Origin: Microbacteriaceae bacterium
Lineage (GTDB): Bacteria > Actinomycetota > Actinomycetes > Actinomycetales > Microbacteriaceae
NCBI GenBank assembly: GCA_025464975.1
Contig: JAODMT010000024.1
Coordinates: 1 to 64,000 of the forward strand
Direction of reading: 5' to 3'
Length of the DNA stretch: 64,000 bases
Shown one piece after another: positions 55,829 through 64,000 of this stretch. A program made the translations under genes and the position numbers. The number at the start of each line of letters is the position of its first letter. The stretch's first letter is position 1. The notes under the pieces are model-generated. The model was not told the DNA's origin. It did no database searches and saw only the letters and a program-made list of their open reading frames with translations.

Positions 55829-57499
55829 CTACTCCGCGCGGCCGCGGGCGTAGATGTTCGCGAGGTATTCGGATGCCCGCCACGCCTGCGCCATGATTGT
55901 CAGCGTCGGGTTGACTCCCGTGGAAGTCGGGAAGAACGATCCGTCCATGACGAAGAGGTTGTCGACATCATGCGCCTGGCACCATTCGTTAAGCACACTT
56001 GTCGACCAGTTGTCTCCCATGCGGGCCGTGCCGTGCTGGTGGAACGAGTTGCCGGTGCTCTTCTCCAAATGAGTCGGGAGCACGCGGTACGCTCCCGCGG
56101 CCTCGAGGATCTCCATGTTCTTGTTCGTCTGCCAGGTGGCTAGCCGGATGTCGTTCTCGTGCGGCTTGTGAGTGATCCGCGCAACGGGGAGGCCCCAGCC
56201 GTCGGTCACCTCGGGATCGAGGTCTACCTGGTTTGTTTCCTGGGGCATGTCGTGGAGGATCAGTTCTACAGCCATCGCGTGATTATAGAAATCGCGATCG
56301 GCATCCTTACCCGCCTGGCCCCACATTGGCCGACCGGGGTGTAGCCAGTTGATCGGCTGGGCGACGGTGCAGGACGCGATGACCGAGCCGCCGATGTGTC
56401 CTCGCGACTCGTCGGTCTCGTAGAACTCGAACGATCCGCCGTTCATCTGGTGGCCCGAGTATCCGTACAGGGGATCGTGTAAGTCCTTGTCGAAGAGGCC
56501 GACGGTCCACATGGTCTCGTGAAAGGTTGCATTCTTGCCGAGGTATCCACTGCTGTTGGCCAGGCCCTCCGGAAAGTATCTTGACTTGGACATGAGCATG
56601 AGACGGGCTGACTCGATCGCGCCCAAGCAGAGGACCACGGCCTTCGCCTCTTGCTCGAATTCGTTGCCTTCGGCGTCGACGTAGACGACACCCTTGGCCC
56701 TGCCTTCGCTTCCGACGGTGACTTCCCGCACGTAGCAGTCCGGTCGGAGTTCGAAACGACCAGTCGACAAGGCGTCCGGGATGAAGCTTGTGAGCGTCGT
56801 CGAGCGCATCAGCGTTGGATCGCCGAACTGATTCCAAAAACCGGTGTGGTTGGCCGGCTCGCGGCCTTTGTAGGAAGTGCTTGCAAGCGCGATCGGGAAC
56901 GGGTAGGCATTGATGCCGAGCCGTTCGCATCCTTCGTAGAATTTGGCGGCGAAAGCTGTCGGAGGCAGCGGAGGCATCGGATACTCCCTGCTGCGGGGAG
57001 GCTCGAATTTGTTGGACCGCGCCAGTCCTGCGCAACCGAATTCCCATTCGATCTTTGAGAGGTAAGGCTCTAGCTCGTCGTACGTGATGGGCCAGTCGAC
57101 AAGGCTCGCGCCCTCGATGTCACCGTGAAGAGAGCGCTGCTTGAAGTCTGACGGCATTGGTCGTGGAACCCAGCCAGCCCAATGGACGGTTCCGCCGCCA
57201 ACAAGCTGGGGGACGGGCGAGAACGAGGTGATCTCAGCCTTGCTGTTCAGGTCGTGGCGCACCGTGCGTGGGTTCAAGGCCGGGTCCGGCCCGAGGTAGT
57301 CACGGTTCAGGAACTTCAGCTCGTCGCCCGAGAAATGCGTCTGCGGAGATAGCCAGGGTCCACGGTCGAGTCCGACGACTGTCAGGCCGGCTTCGCTGAG
57401 AACTTTGGCGGCCGTTCCGCCGGAAGCACCCATTCCGACGATGACGACATCGACGACGTCGGGCTTCCTTTGGAGAGACTTCACATCTCTGTTAATCAT
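55829..57499 (-). CDS. GMC-family FAD oxidoreductase (gluconate/sugar dehydrogenase flavoprotein)
   Basis: FAD-dependent oxidation of a sugar or sugar acid at C-OH. The 556-residue protein has the N-terminal Rossmann motif VVIVGMGASGGTAAKVLSEAG (GMGASG at about 22-27), the GMC segment LVGGGTVHWAGWVPR, and the C-terminal HQHGTARMGDN and FFPTSTGVNPTLTIMAQAWR active-site region. This is the large-subunit type that pairs with gluconate_2-dh3. GAGGAG precedes the ATG at 57499. First gene of the minus-strand operon dehydrogenase-subunit3-aldolase-kinase; divergent from the IclR regulator. Confidence 0.9.
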   Translation of the reverse strand: MINRDVKSLQRKPDVVDVVIVGMGASGGTAAKVLSEAGLTVVGLDRGPWLSPQTHFSGDELKFLNRDYLGPDPALNPRTVRHDLNSKAEITSFSPVPQLVGGGTVHWAGWVPRPMPSDFKQRSLHGDIEGASLVDWPITYDELEPYLSKIEWEFGCAGLARSNKFEPPRSREYPMPPLPPTAFAAKFYEGCERLGINAYPFPIALASTSYKGREPANHTGFWNQFGDPTLMRSTTLTSFIPDALSTGRFELRPDCYVREVTVGSEGRAKGVVYVDAEGNEFEQEAKAVVLCLGAIESARLMLMSKSRYFPEGLANSSGYLGKNATFHETMWTVGLFDKDLHDPLYGYSGHQMNGGSFEFYETDESRGHIGGSVIASCTVAQPINWLHPGRPMWGQAGKDADRDFYNHAMAVELILHDMPQETNQVDLDPEVTDGWGLPVARITHKPHENDIRLATWQTNKNMEILEAAGAYRVLPTHLEKSTGNSFHQHGTARMGDNWSTSVLNEWCQAHDVDNLFVMDGSFFPTSTGVNPTLTIMAQAWRASEYLANIYARGRAE

Positions 57500-57594
57500 T
57501 GGGCTCTCCTCATCGAAAGGACGTCCGCTGTGACGCCCGGGCTCAGGTCACGCGTAGCGGCACCGACCAACGCGCGGGCTCCGCGCCGCGCTCG

Positions 57595-57628
57595 TTCAGT
57601 ATGCTGAAGAACAATCAACATGCTGAAT
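57595..57628. promoter_or_regulatory. Candidate IclR operator in the GMC/IclR divergent region
   Basis: TTCAGTATGCTGAA (57595-57608, inverted TTCAG/CTGAA) and AATCAACATGCTGAAT (57613-57628) share ATGCTGAA in direct orientation 19 bases apart, about two helical turns. They lie about 100 bases before both start codons, where an IclR dimer pair would bind to control both operons. Not tested against a consensus. Confidence 0.5.
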
Positions 57629-57718
57629 GCTAGGGATCCCGCAGTGACCTGTCAACTCTTTGGATACACTCGGTAATGCGGACGACCGGAGTAAGCACAG
57701 GTAGCGAGGGGTGGCGCT

Positions 57719-58516
57719 TTGAGCCTTGATCACGATCAGGACGATGCGTTCCCGCTGGTCAAATCGGCGAGTCGTGCGCTCGAGGTGCTCGAGGCGCTGG
57801 CGGTGTCGGAGCGCAAGCAGAGCCTTCCGGAATTGTCATCGCGCCTCTCGATCCCGAAGAGCAGCCTCCACGGAATCCTCAAGACAATGGTCCACCGCGG
57901 CTGGGTAGAGACCGACGAGTCGGGTCTTCGATTCGGTCTGGGCGTGCACGCCCTATTCGTCGGGACGGCGTATATCGACCGCGACGATGTGGTCGCCCGT
58001 GCCCAGCAGGTCCTGGATTGGCTGTCCGATCAACTTGGCGAGACGATCCATTTGGGCAGAATCGACGGCAGGGACGTCGTCTACCTCGCCAAGCGAGATT
58101 CAACGTATCCGATTCGCCTCTACTCCGCGATCGGCCGTCGACTCCCCCTTCATGCGACCGCTCTCGGCAAGGCCCTGCTCTCGCAGCGGAACCCGGAAAC
58201 GGTACGTGCGCTTCTGCCAACCGAGTTGCCGCAGCTCACCCCGAGCACGATCATTCGTTGGAGCGAGCTGGAGCGGGACCTCGAGCGGACCAGGCAGCGC
58301 GGATATTCGATCGACAACGAGGAAAACAGCATCGGCATCCGGTGCTTTGCCATTCCTCTCCCGAACCCGCGCAGTGGACGTGCACCTACCGATGCGCTCA
58401 GTATCTCGATCCCGATGGTCCGGCTAGATCAGGGGACGGAAGCGCATTGCGCTCGACTGCTGATGGAGGCACGAGACCGGTACGCGCACCCGGAGCGATA
58501 CGGTAACGGGCACTAG
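57719..58516 (+). CDS. IclR-family transcriptional regulator
   Basis: 265-residue regulator: N-terminal winged HTH at about residues 12-75 (SASRALEVLEALAVSERKQS, LPELSSRLSIPKSSLHGIL) and C-terminal effector-binding domain (about 85-255) with LGETIHLGRIDGRDVVYL, LPLHATALGKALLS and the family's EENSIGIRCFAIPL segment. Divergent from the GMC dehydrogenase operon and upstream of the ABC transporter, so it probably controls both; KdgR-type IclR proteins regulate sugar-acid use. TTG start at 57719 with GAGGGG upstream; no better start is seen. Confidence 0.9.
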   Translation: MSLDHDQDDAFPLVKSASRALEVLEALAVSERKQSLPELSSRLSIPKSSLHGILKTMVHRGWVETDESGLRFGLGVHALFVGTAYIDRDDVVARAQQVLDWLSDQLGETIHLGRIDGRDVVYLAKRDSTYPIRLYSAIGRRLPLHATALGKALLSQRNPETVRALLPTELPQLTPSTIIRWSELERDLERTRQRGYSIDNEENSIGIRCFAIPLPNPRSGRAPTDALSISIPMVRLDQGTEAHCARLLMEARDRYAHPERYGNGH

Positions 58517-58791
58517 CGGCTACCTCGCCAGCACCATCCGGGGACTCGTCCACCGCGACCTCGTCGATTGAGTGGGTGTCGCGCAATTCGGCTGAATGTT
58601 CGCGCGATCCGGATTTCGACTGCGGTGATGGTGCCGTTGAATTGCTTTTCAGGCCGCCCGGTGGACATTCATGAATGCGATCAGCGTTCACAAACATGAA
58701 TCCCTTCGCCAAGGCGGTTCTCGATGCTGCTCGCCCAGCGCCGGGCCACTAATAGCGCAAGTCGATGTGACGACAACCAACGGAGGTTGAA

Positions 58792-60369
58792 TTGGTACCC
58801 ACCCGAGTCCCGCTCGGCACCACTTCTGCCGAGGCCGGCATCCTTCTGGATGTGGCCGGAGTTTCGAAGAGCTACAGCGGTGTCGAAGCGCTCGCTCCGG
58901 TGAGCTTTACGCTCAAAGCGGGCGAAGTGCTCGGATTAGTCGGCGAGAACGGCGCTGGCAAGTCGACGCTTATCAGACTGCTGAGTGGCGCAGAGGCCAC
59001 TGACACCGGAGAGATTAGGTTGGCCGGCCGGCCGGTGTCGTTCCGAAATCCGAGCGAGGCCGCATCGGCAGGAATCGTGACGGTGTACCAGGAATTCAGC
59101 CTGTTTCCCACGCTCACTGTCGCCGAGAACATGCTTTTCGGCCAGTTTCCTAAGCATGCCGGTGTCGTCTCCTGGCCGGAAATGTACAAGCGTGCGGCCG
59201 AGTTCCTCGCTGAAGTTGGTTTGCACCTCGAACCCCGCAAGCGCGTCGATCGGTTAAGCGTTGCCGAGAAGCAGATGCTTGAAATCGCCCGTGCTTTGCA
59301 CCGCCATGCTCAGGTCCTGATCCTGGACGAGCCCACGGCAGTGTTGGGCGGCGATGACGTCGACACATTGCTCGAGATCATCAGGAAGCTTAAGGATCGC
59401 GGTATCGCCATCATCCTGGTCTCCCACCGTCTCAGCGAGATCCTCGAGGTGAGCGACTCGTATCTCGTTCTCAAGGACGGCAAGGCCGTCTCGCGGGGAC
59501 CGATCGGCGAGACCAGCTACCGTGATCTCGTTTCGAAGATGGTCGGCCGCGAATTTGCCACAACCTCGATCAGGTCCACCGATGACGAATGCAGGGGGGG
59601 CGAGCTTCTTCGAGTCGAGAACATCTCGAGCCGCGACAAGCTCCGCGACGTCAGCGTCACTGTGCACGCGGGCGAAGTTGTCGGCCTCGCCGGACTTCGT
59701 GGCGCTGGCCGCACGGAGCTAATGCGAGCCATCCTCGGTGTCGACGAAATCAGCGAAGGCAGAGTCCTGGTTCGAGGCATCGAGGCACGATTCCGGTCGG
59801 CGTCTGACGCCATCCGAGCGGGACTTGGCCTCGTGCCTGAGGAGAGGGCAACCCAGGGAGCCTTCCTTGACATGTCAATCGTCGACAACATTCCGCTTGT
59901 CCGCATGGCGACCAACCGCGAGAGTCTCAATCGCCGCCGGCGAGAGCTTAGACTCGCCGCCGATTACCGGGCGCAGTTGCGCGTTCGCACGGCGAGCCTT
60001 CGGCAGCGAGTGCGGAGCCTCTCTGGCGGAAACCAGCAGAAAGTCGTGCTCGCCAAGTGGCTTGAGAGCGGCGTTCAGACTCTCATGCTCGACGAGCCGA
60101 CTCGCGGCGTGGACATCGGAGCCAAGTTCGAGATCTACGAACTCATAGAACAACTTCGACGCGGGGGCAAGGGTCTCCTCGTCGCGTCGTCTGAGCTGCC
60201 GGAGCTGCTCCTCCTCTGCGATCGGGTCGTGGTCATGCACCACGGTGCGGTCGCGGGCGAGCTGTCCAGAAGCGAGCTGAGCGAGGAATCAATCATGAGC
60301 CTCGCGATGGGCGGCCACAACGAACCAAAAGCAACCATTGAAAACCACGAATCCCGGGGCACGCAATGA
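58792..60369 (+). CDS. Ribose-type sugar ABC transporter, ATP-binding protein
   Basis: Energises import of a sugar. The 525-residue protein has two fused ATPase halves of the RbsA/MglA type: first Walker A GENGAGKSTLIRLLSGA with VYQEFSLFPTLTVAENM and DEPTAVLGGDDV; second half with a degenerate GLRGAGRTELMRAI, then SLSGGNQQKVVLAKWL and DEPTRGVDIGAK. A degenerate first signature and intact second half are normal for this class. TTG start with GGAGG upstream. Its stop overlaps the permease ATG (ATGA), so the two are coupled. Confidence 0.93.
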   Translation: MVPTRVPLGTTSAEAGILLDVAGVSKSYSGVEALAPVSFTLKAGEVLGLVGENGAGKSTLIRLLSGAEATDTGEIRLAGRPVSFRNPSEAASAGIVTVYQEFSLFPTLTVAENMLFGQFPKHAGVVSWPEMYKRAAEFLAEVGLHLEPRKRVDRLSVAEKQMLEIARALHRHAQVLILDEPTAVLGGDDVDTLLEIIRKLKDRGIAIILVSHRLSEILEVSDSYLVLKDGKAVSRGPIGETSYRDLVSKMVGREFATTSIRSTDDECRGGELLRVENISSRDKLRDVSVTVHAGEVVGLAGLRGAGRTELMRAILGVDEISEGRVLVRGIEARFRSASDAIRAGLGLVPEERATQGAFLDMSIVDNIPLVRMATNRESLNRRRRELRLAADYRAQLRVRTASLRQRVRSLSGGNQQKVVLAKWLESGVQTLMLDEPTRGVDIGAKFEIYELIEQLRRGGKGLLVASSELPELLLLCDRVVVMHHGAVAGELSRSELSEESIMSLAMGGHNEPKATIENHESRGTQ

Positions 60370-61391
60370 CTACCACCAAGAACGCCGATCTGAGGGCTCC
60401 GTCCACCGATCCCTCGATCGGCACCGCCCAACGGTCGCGACAGGAGGCCGCCGTGGAAGGCAGACGTCTCATCCCCGTCATCGGGTTCGTCGTCGTGCTC
60501 ATCGTGCTGCTCGCCGTCTTCGTGCCGACGTTCTATAGCCCGATGAACATTGCCAACGTCGCCCGGCAGTCCGCGGCGGTGGGGGTAGTGGCGGTCGGGA
60601 TGACGTTCGTCATCATCACGGCGGGCATCGACTTGAGTGTCGGAGCAATCCTCGCCGCGACATCCGTGTTCTCGGGCATGCTGCTCATGGCGGGTATCCC
60701 GGCGTATGGGGTGATCCTGATCAGCCTCATCCTCGGTGCATTGCTCGGCTCCATGAACGCCTTCCTCGTCGCGAACGTGAAGATCCAGCCCTTCGTGGCC
60801 ACCCTGGCCACCTCGGCAGTGATCGGCGGCCTAGCGCTCCAATCCACGAACGGCACGCAGGTCCAGCTCGACCTTATCGGCGACGGAATGCTCGGATTCA
60901 TGGGAAGTGGTTCGGTCTTCGGCGTACCGGGCCCAGTAATCATTTTCCTAGCGACCGCTCTCATCGGCGGCGCGATCCTGCGCTACACGACGTTCGGTCG
61001 GTATGTCTACGCGATCGGCGGCAGCCAGGAGGCGGCGCGCCTCTCAGGCATTCGAGTCCGGCCCGTGCTTTTCGGGGTCTACGCCATCGCCGGTATTACC
61101 GCCGCCACCGCCGGCCTGATGTACACATCGAGGCTCAACGTCGGTGACCCGACCTCTGGCGGTCTGATCGCCTTAGACGCTATAGCTGCCGTCGTCATTG
61201 GCGGAACGAGCCTGTTCGGCGGCTCGGGACGAATCGTCGGAACTGTCCTGGGAGCCCTCCTGCTGGCAGTCCTGGCTAACGTGCTCGACCTTCTAGGGGT
61301 CTCCCCGTTCATGCAGCAGACCGTGAAGGGCGTCGTGATCGTCGTCGCGGTCGTCGTGACACTGCTGATGTCAAAGAAAAGCCGGTCATAA
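60366..61391 (+). CDS. Ribose-type sugar ABC transporter, permease
   Basis: 341-residue RbsC/XylH-type permease with a polar N-terminus (1-35) and about nine to ten hydrophobic helices. Family segments include MTFVIITAGIDLSVGAILA, FVATLATSAVIGGLAL, AIGGSQEAARLSGIRV (the EAA-like loop that contacts the ATPase) and GTSLFGGSGRIVGTVLGALLL. ATG overlaps the ATPase gene stop by four bases. Next gene is the binding protein after 60 bases. Confidence 0.93.
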   Translation: MTTTKNADLRAPSTDPSIGTAQRSRQEAAVEGRRLIPVIGFVVVLIVLLAVFVPTFYSPMNIANVARQSAAVGVVAVGMTFVIITAGIDLSVGAILAATSVFSGMLLMAGIPAYGVILISLILGALLGSMNAFLVANVKIQPFVATLATSAVIGGLALQSTNGTQVQLDLIGDGMLGFMGSGSVFGVPGPVIIFLATALIGGAILRYTTFGRYVYAIGGSQEAARLSGIRVRPVLFGVYAIAGITAATAGLMYTSRLNVGDPTSGGLIALDAIAAVVIGGTSLFGGSGRIVGTVLGALLLAVLANVLDLLGVSPFMQQTVKGVVIVVAVVVTLLMSKKSRS

Positions 61392-61451
61392 CCCCGGCGC
61401 GACCATCTACCGCACCGCCCATCAATCACACCATCCAATGGAGGACCTCAA

Positions 61452-62519
61452 GTGAAATCAGCACAGCAGACGCGCTCTGGCCGGATGCGGCGTGTGGCCG
61501 CTGCCGCAGCGTCGCTCGCATTCGTACTCATCTTTACTGCGTGCAGTGGTCAGACAGGCGGAGGGGCCGCAGCGGGTACCACCACCGGCGCCCCCGAGCC
61601 GGGCTTCTTCTGTAAGGCAGACTGCGCGACTGCGCTCAAGCTCAAGGCGAATCCTGCATCCGTCAAAGGAAAGGTCGGCCTGTCGCTGAACAGTACCGCC
61701 TTCTCCTATGGCGTCGCGATGCGCAACGAGGCCGAGGACCAAGTCAAGAAGTATTTCCCCGGAATCGACCTGACCGTTACTGACGGCCAGGGCAATGCGA
61801 CCAAGCAGAGTAACGATGTCGACAACCTGGTGGCACGCGGCATCAAAGTTCTGCTCATCAGTCCATACCAGGCTGACGCGCTCGTCCCTGCTATCAAGCG
61901 CGCGGAAGCAGCGGGGGTGAAGGTGATCACGGTGGACCGGGGTGCCAATACGACGGTCACGTCGTACATCGCACCGAACGACTTCGAGAACGGAAAGCTA
62001 GTCGGCGAGTACATCGCCAAGCAACTCAACGGCAAGGGCAAGATCGTCGAGATCACCGGGACTCCCGGAGCATCCCCGACTATCGCCCGCCACGACGGGT
62101 TCATGAAAGGCATCTCCGCCTACCCCGGCATCAAGGTGATCGCCAGCGAGAACGGCGACTACCTGCGCGCTCCAGCCCTGACCGCGATGGAGAACATTCT
62201 CCAGCGCTATGCCGCCGGCAGCTTCCAGGCAGTTTACGCGCAGGCCGACGACATGGCCTCGGGCGTAGTCCAAGCACTTCAGGAGTCCAATCGTCTGAAG
62301 GGCACCCTTGTCGGATCCATCAATGGGCAGCAGGTGGGACTCGACCTCGTCAAGAAGGGCGACCTGACGGCGACTGCGGTCTATGCGACGGTTGCTCGCG
62401 AGGGAATCCTCGCTGCCGCGAAGGTCCTCTCAGGTGAACCTCTGCCAAAGAACGTGTGGTTGACCAGCACTCTCGTCACCAGCGAGAACGTGTCCGACGT
62501 CATGGGCAAGACCTGGTAG
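61452..62519 (+). CDS. Sugar ABC transporter substrate-binding lipoprotein
   Basis: 355-residue periplasmic-binding-protein-like lipoprotein of the RbsB/LacI-fold class. Signal sequence with lipobox LIFTAC (Cys at about residue 31), then the two-lobed domain with VGLSLNSTAFSYGVAMRNEAEDQ, GQGNATKQSNDVDNLVARGI, LISPYQADALVPAIKRAEAAGVKVITVDR and DYLRAPALTAMENILQRY. Homologues bind monosaccharides or sugar derivatives; the ligand is unknown. GTG start with GGAGGA upstream. Confidence 0.92.
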   Translation: MKSAQQTRSGRMRRVAAAAASLAFVLIFTACSGQTGGGAAAGTTTGAPEPGFFCKADCATALKLKANPASVKGKVGLSLNSTAFSYGVAMRNEAEDQVKKYFPGIDLTVTDGQGNATKQSNDVDNLVARGIKVLLISPYQADALVPAIKRAEAAGVKVITVDRGANTTVTSYIAPNDFENGKLVGEYIAKQLNGKGKIVEITGTPGASPTIARHDGFMKGISAYPGIKVIASENGDYLRAPALTAMENILQRYAAGSFQAVYAQADDMASGVVQALQESNRLKGTLVGSINGQQVGLDLVKKGDLTATAVYATVAREGILAAAKVLSGEPLPKNVWLTSTLVTSENVSDVMGKTW

Positions 62520-62578
62520 CCGGCGAGACGCCCTCGCCTCTCGCCATAACTCGATACAACGAAATAGGAGAAACAGCA

Positions 62579-63274
62579 ATGCCTTTGGAAATCGACCTCG
62601 ACCAGCTGATGGACCGTTCCGTACGTCTGGCACCTGGCTTTGACCTGAGCCGCACGTGGCTGCACGTCACGGACATGCAGACGACATGCACCGACCCGAG
62701 CGCTAGTGGCTACATCCGCGGCGGAGGCGGCACCCCGAGCGGTGATGACTGCGTCACCGCATGTAACGACATCATCGACCGCGCACGTGAGCTCGCGATC
62801 CCGGTCTCGTGGTCGCGGTGGGGTGTTCGCGCGGATGGTCTCGATGCGGGTCTGTACAACGACAAGGTCCGCTTTTGGTACCCGAACGGCGGCTCCGACG
62901 GTAAGTTTGGCGACGCCGAGACGGAGATCGACCCTCGCATGCACTACCAGGAGGGCGAACCCGTGTTCGACCGCCCGAAGTTCAGCGTCTTCAATGGAAC
63001 GACGTTCGAGAACATGCTTACCGCGAACCGTATTGAGTACCTCATCCTGGTCGGACTGTCCACGTCGTACTGCATTCGCAATACGGCGATTGACGCCTGG
63101 AACCTTAACATCCGCTCGGTCGTCGTAGCGGATGCGACGGCAGCATACGACCACGATCCGGAGAACCCGGCTTATCGCGAAGCCCTCAAGAACATCCAGG
63201 GCACCTACGGCGATGTCGTCACGTCGCCGGAGCTGTTCGCGATGTTCGACAACGCCACGGCCAAGGCCGCATAG
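62579..63274 (+). CDS. Isochorismatase-family cysteine hydrolase
   Basis: 231-residue amidase/hydrolase with the catalytic triad D32 (HVTDMQTTC), K134 (FDRPKFSVF) and C165 (GLSTSYCIRNTAID). The ATG at 62579 has TAGGAG upstream. Family members hydrolyse carbamoyl or amide bonds (N-carbamoylsarcosine, nicotinamide, biuret and others). Its place inside a sugar transport and oxidation operon is unexpected and suggests that the imported compound carries an amide or carbamoyl group; that is inference. Confidence 0.87.
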   Translation: MPLEIDLDQLMDRSVRLAPGFDLSRTWLHVTDMQTTCTDPSASGYIRGGGGTPSGDDCVTACNDIIDRARELAIPVSWSRWGVRADGLDAGLYNDKVRFWYPNGGSDGKFGDAETEIDPRMHYQEGEPVFDRPKFSVFNGTTFENMLTANRIEYLILVGLSTSYCIRNTAIDAWNLNIRSVVVADATAAYDHDPENPAYREALKNIQGTYGDVVTSPELFAMFDNATAKAA

Positions 63275-63290
63275 GGCTCACGCACACCTG

Positions 63291-63355
63291 TGTCGGGGGA
63301 CTGATTCGTGGTCGGCCCCCGAGACAGTTCCACCGCGCTGGCCGGTCTTGCCAGC
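63291..63355 (+). promoter_or_regulatory. Two hairpins in the cysteine hydrolase/SMP-30 gap
   Basis: TGTCGGGGG (63291-63299) with CCCCCGAGACA (63316-63326, two-base bulge) and GCTGGC (63337-63342) with GCCAGC (63350-63355). They fill most of the 113-base gap and may partly terminate or process the transcript between the two genes. Confidence 0.4.
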
Positions 63356-63387
63356 GATCGAAACACTCAGAAAGACGTGCGCAAACG

Positions 63388-64000
63388 ATGAACACGACGG
63401 TTACGACATCCTTCGCGGGACCGCTTGTGGAGCGGGTCGCGACCGGCTTCGCCTTCACCGAGGGGCCTGTATGGGACAACCGTACCTCATCCCTGATCTT
63501 CTCCGATATTCCGAACAGCCGAATCCACCGTTGGGACGGCAGGGAGGTCACGACGTATCGCTCAGCGACTAACAAAGCGAACGGGCTGGCGATCGATTTG
63601 AGCGGGCGGCTGCTCGTCTGCGAGCACGCTACTAGCCGGGTCACGGCGACAGCCCCCGACGGCTCTATCGTCACCATCGCGTCGACGTATGCCGGCCGCC
63701 CCCTCAACAGCCCCAACGATATCGTGCAACGGGCGGATGGCACGATCTACTTCACCGACCCACCCTACGGACGGAACAATTCGTTCGTCGGAGTCAAACG
63801 TCCGCAGGACCTCGCATTCCAGGGGGTCTATCTCGTTCGTGAGGCCGCGGACGAACCGGAGCTTCTGTCAGACGACTTCGTCGCCCCCAACGGCCTGTGC
63901 TTCTCGCCCGACGAATCCCGTCTGTATGTGAACGATTCCGAGCAGCGTCACATCCGACGGTTCGATGTCGCCGCAAACGGCACCCTCACCGGGGGTGGCG
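63388..64000 (+). CDS. SMP-30/gluconolactonase/LRE family lactonase, C-terminus cut by window edge
   Basis: Beta-propeller lactonase expected to open the lactone made by the dehydrogenase. The visible 204 residues include the metal-binding-glutamate segment FTEGPVWDNRTSSLIFSDIP, ANGLAIDLSGRLLVCEH, LNSPNDIVQRADGTIYFTDPPYG and APNGLCFSPDESRLYVND, all matching the family. The ATG at 63388 has a weak upstream site. The family is about 290-310 residues, so roughly a third is missing beyond base 64000. Last visible gene of the transporter operon. Confidence 0.9.
   Translation, partial: MNTTVTTSFAGPLVERVATGFAFTEGPVWDNRTSSLIFSDIPNSRIHRWDGREVTTYRSATNKANGLAIDLSGRLLVCEHATSRVTATAPDGSIVTIASTYAGRPLNSPNDIVQRADGTIYFTDPPYGRNNSFVGVKRPQDLAFQGVYLVREAADEPELLSDDFVAPNGLCFSPDESRLYVNDSEQRHIRRFDVAANGTLTGGG

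Overview
The window is a stretch of actinobacterial chromosome centred on the replication origin. High-GC coding, the fixed order rpmH-dnaA-oriC-dnaN-gnd-recF-DUF721-gyrB-gyrA, the murJ neighbourhood, CrgA, a class E sortase and the fhaA-fhaB-pstP-rodA-pbpA-pknA-pknB cluster all point to Actinomycetia. The small-gene content and ino1/pcnA/DUF6049/murJ/trxBA/aminotransferase/ddl-like/parBA order fit Microbacteriaceae best (Cryobacterium/Salinibacterium-like). The family call is inference; the genus is not determined.

Layout. 1-1.8 kb: rplI (cut by the window edge), rpsR, ssb, rpsF on the minus strand. 1.9-12.4 kb: ino1, pcnA, DUF6049 protein, murJ, a trxB-trxA unit with a SigR/SigH-type promoter, a PLP aminotransferase and a D-Ala-D-Ala-ligase-like enzyme. 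12.5-18.1 kb: parB, parA (unusually long N-terminal extension), rsmG, khpB/jag, yidC, yidD, rnpA, rpmH on the minus strand, with two parS sites. 18.3-29.2 kb: dnaA, oriC, dnaN, gnd, recF, DUF721, gyrB, gyrA, DUF3566. 29.3-43.4 kb: tRNA-Ile, tRNA-Ala, NUDIX, a membrane protein, cyclophilin, rhomboid protease, crgA, sortase E, a 52-aa membrane protein, a glutamine amidotransferase, then the Ser/Thr kinase-peptidoglycan synthesis operon and tRNA-Leu(CAG).

From the 3' end of tRNA-Leu the character changes. 43.4-47.0 kb holds an unusual cassette: a DDE transposase translationally coupled to a divergent tyrosine recombinase, with a divergently transcribed small HTH protein. 47.3-52.3 kb is a graveyard of small orphan genes: helicase-associated-domain protein, two proteins sharing one unrecognised domain, a HicB-like ORF, an Xre/MbcA-type antitoxin, an ORF with a probable in-frame nonsense codon, a lipoprotein and an IS256 remnant.

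52.3-64 kb is a catabolic island: AraC regulator, 2-keto-3-deoxygluconate-type kinase, KDPG aldolase (frameshifted), gluconate-dehydrogenase-like small subunit and GMC flavoprotein on the minus strand; IclR regulator, ribose-type ABC transporter (ATPase, permease, binding protein), a cysteine hydrolase and an SMP-30/gluconolactonase (cut by the window edge) on the plus strand. A reasonable reading is import of a sugar or sugar derivative, oxidation to a lactone, hydrolysis to the aldonate, and Entner-Doudoroff-like cleavage; a sugar-acid dehydratase is not seen and would have to lie outside the window.
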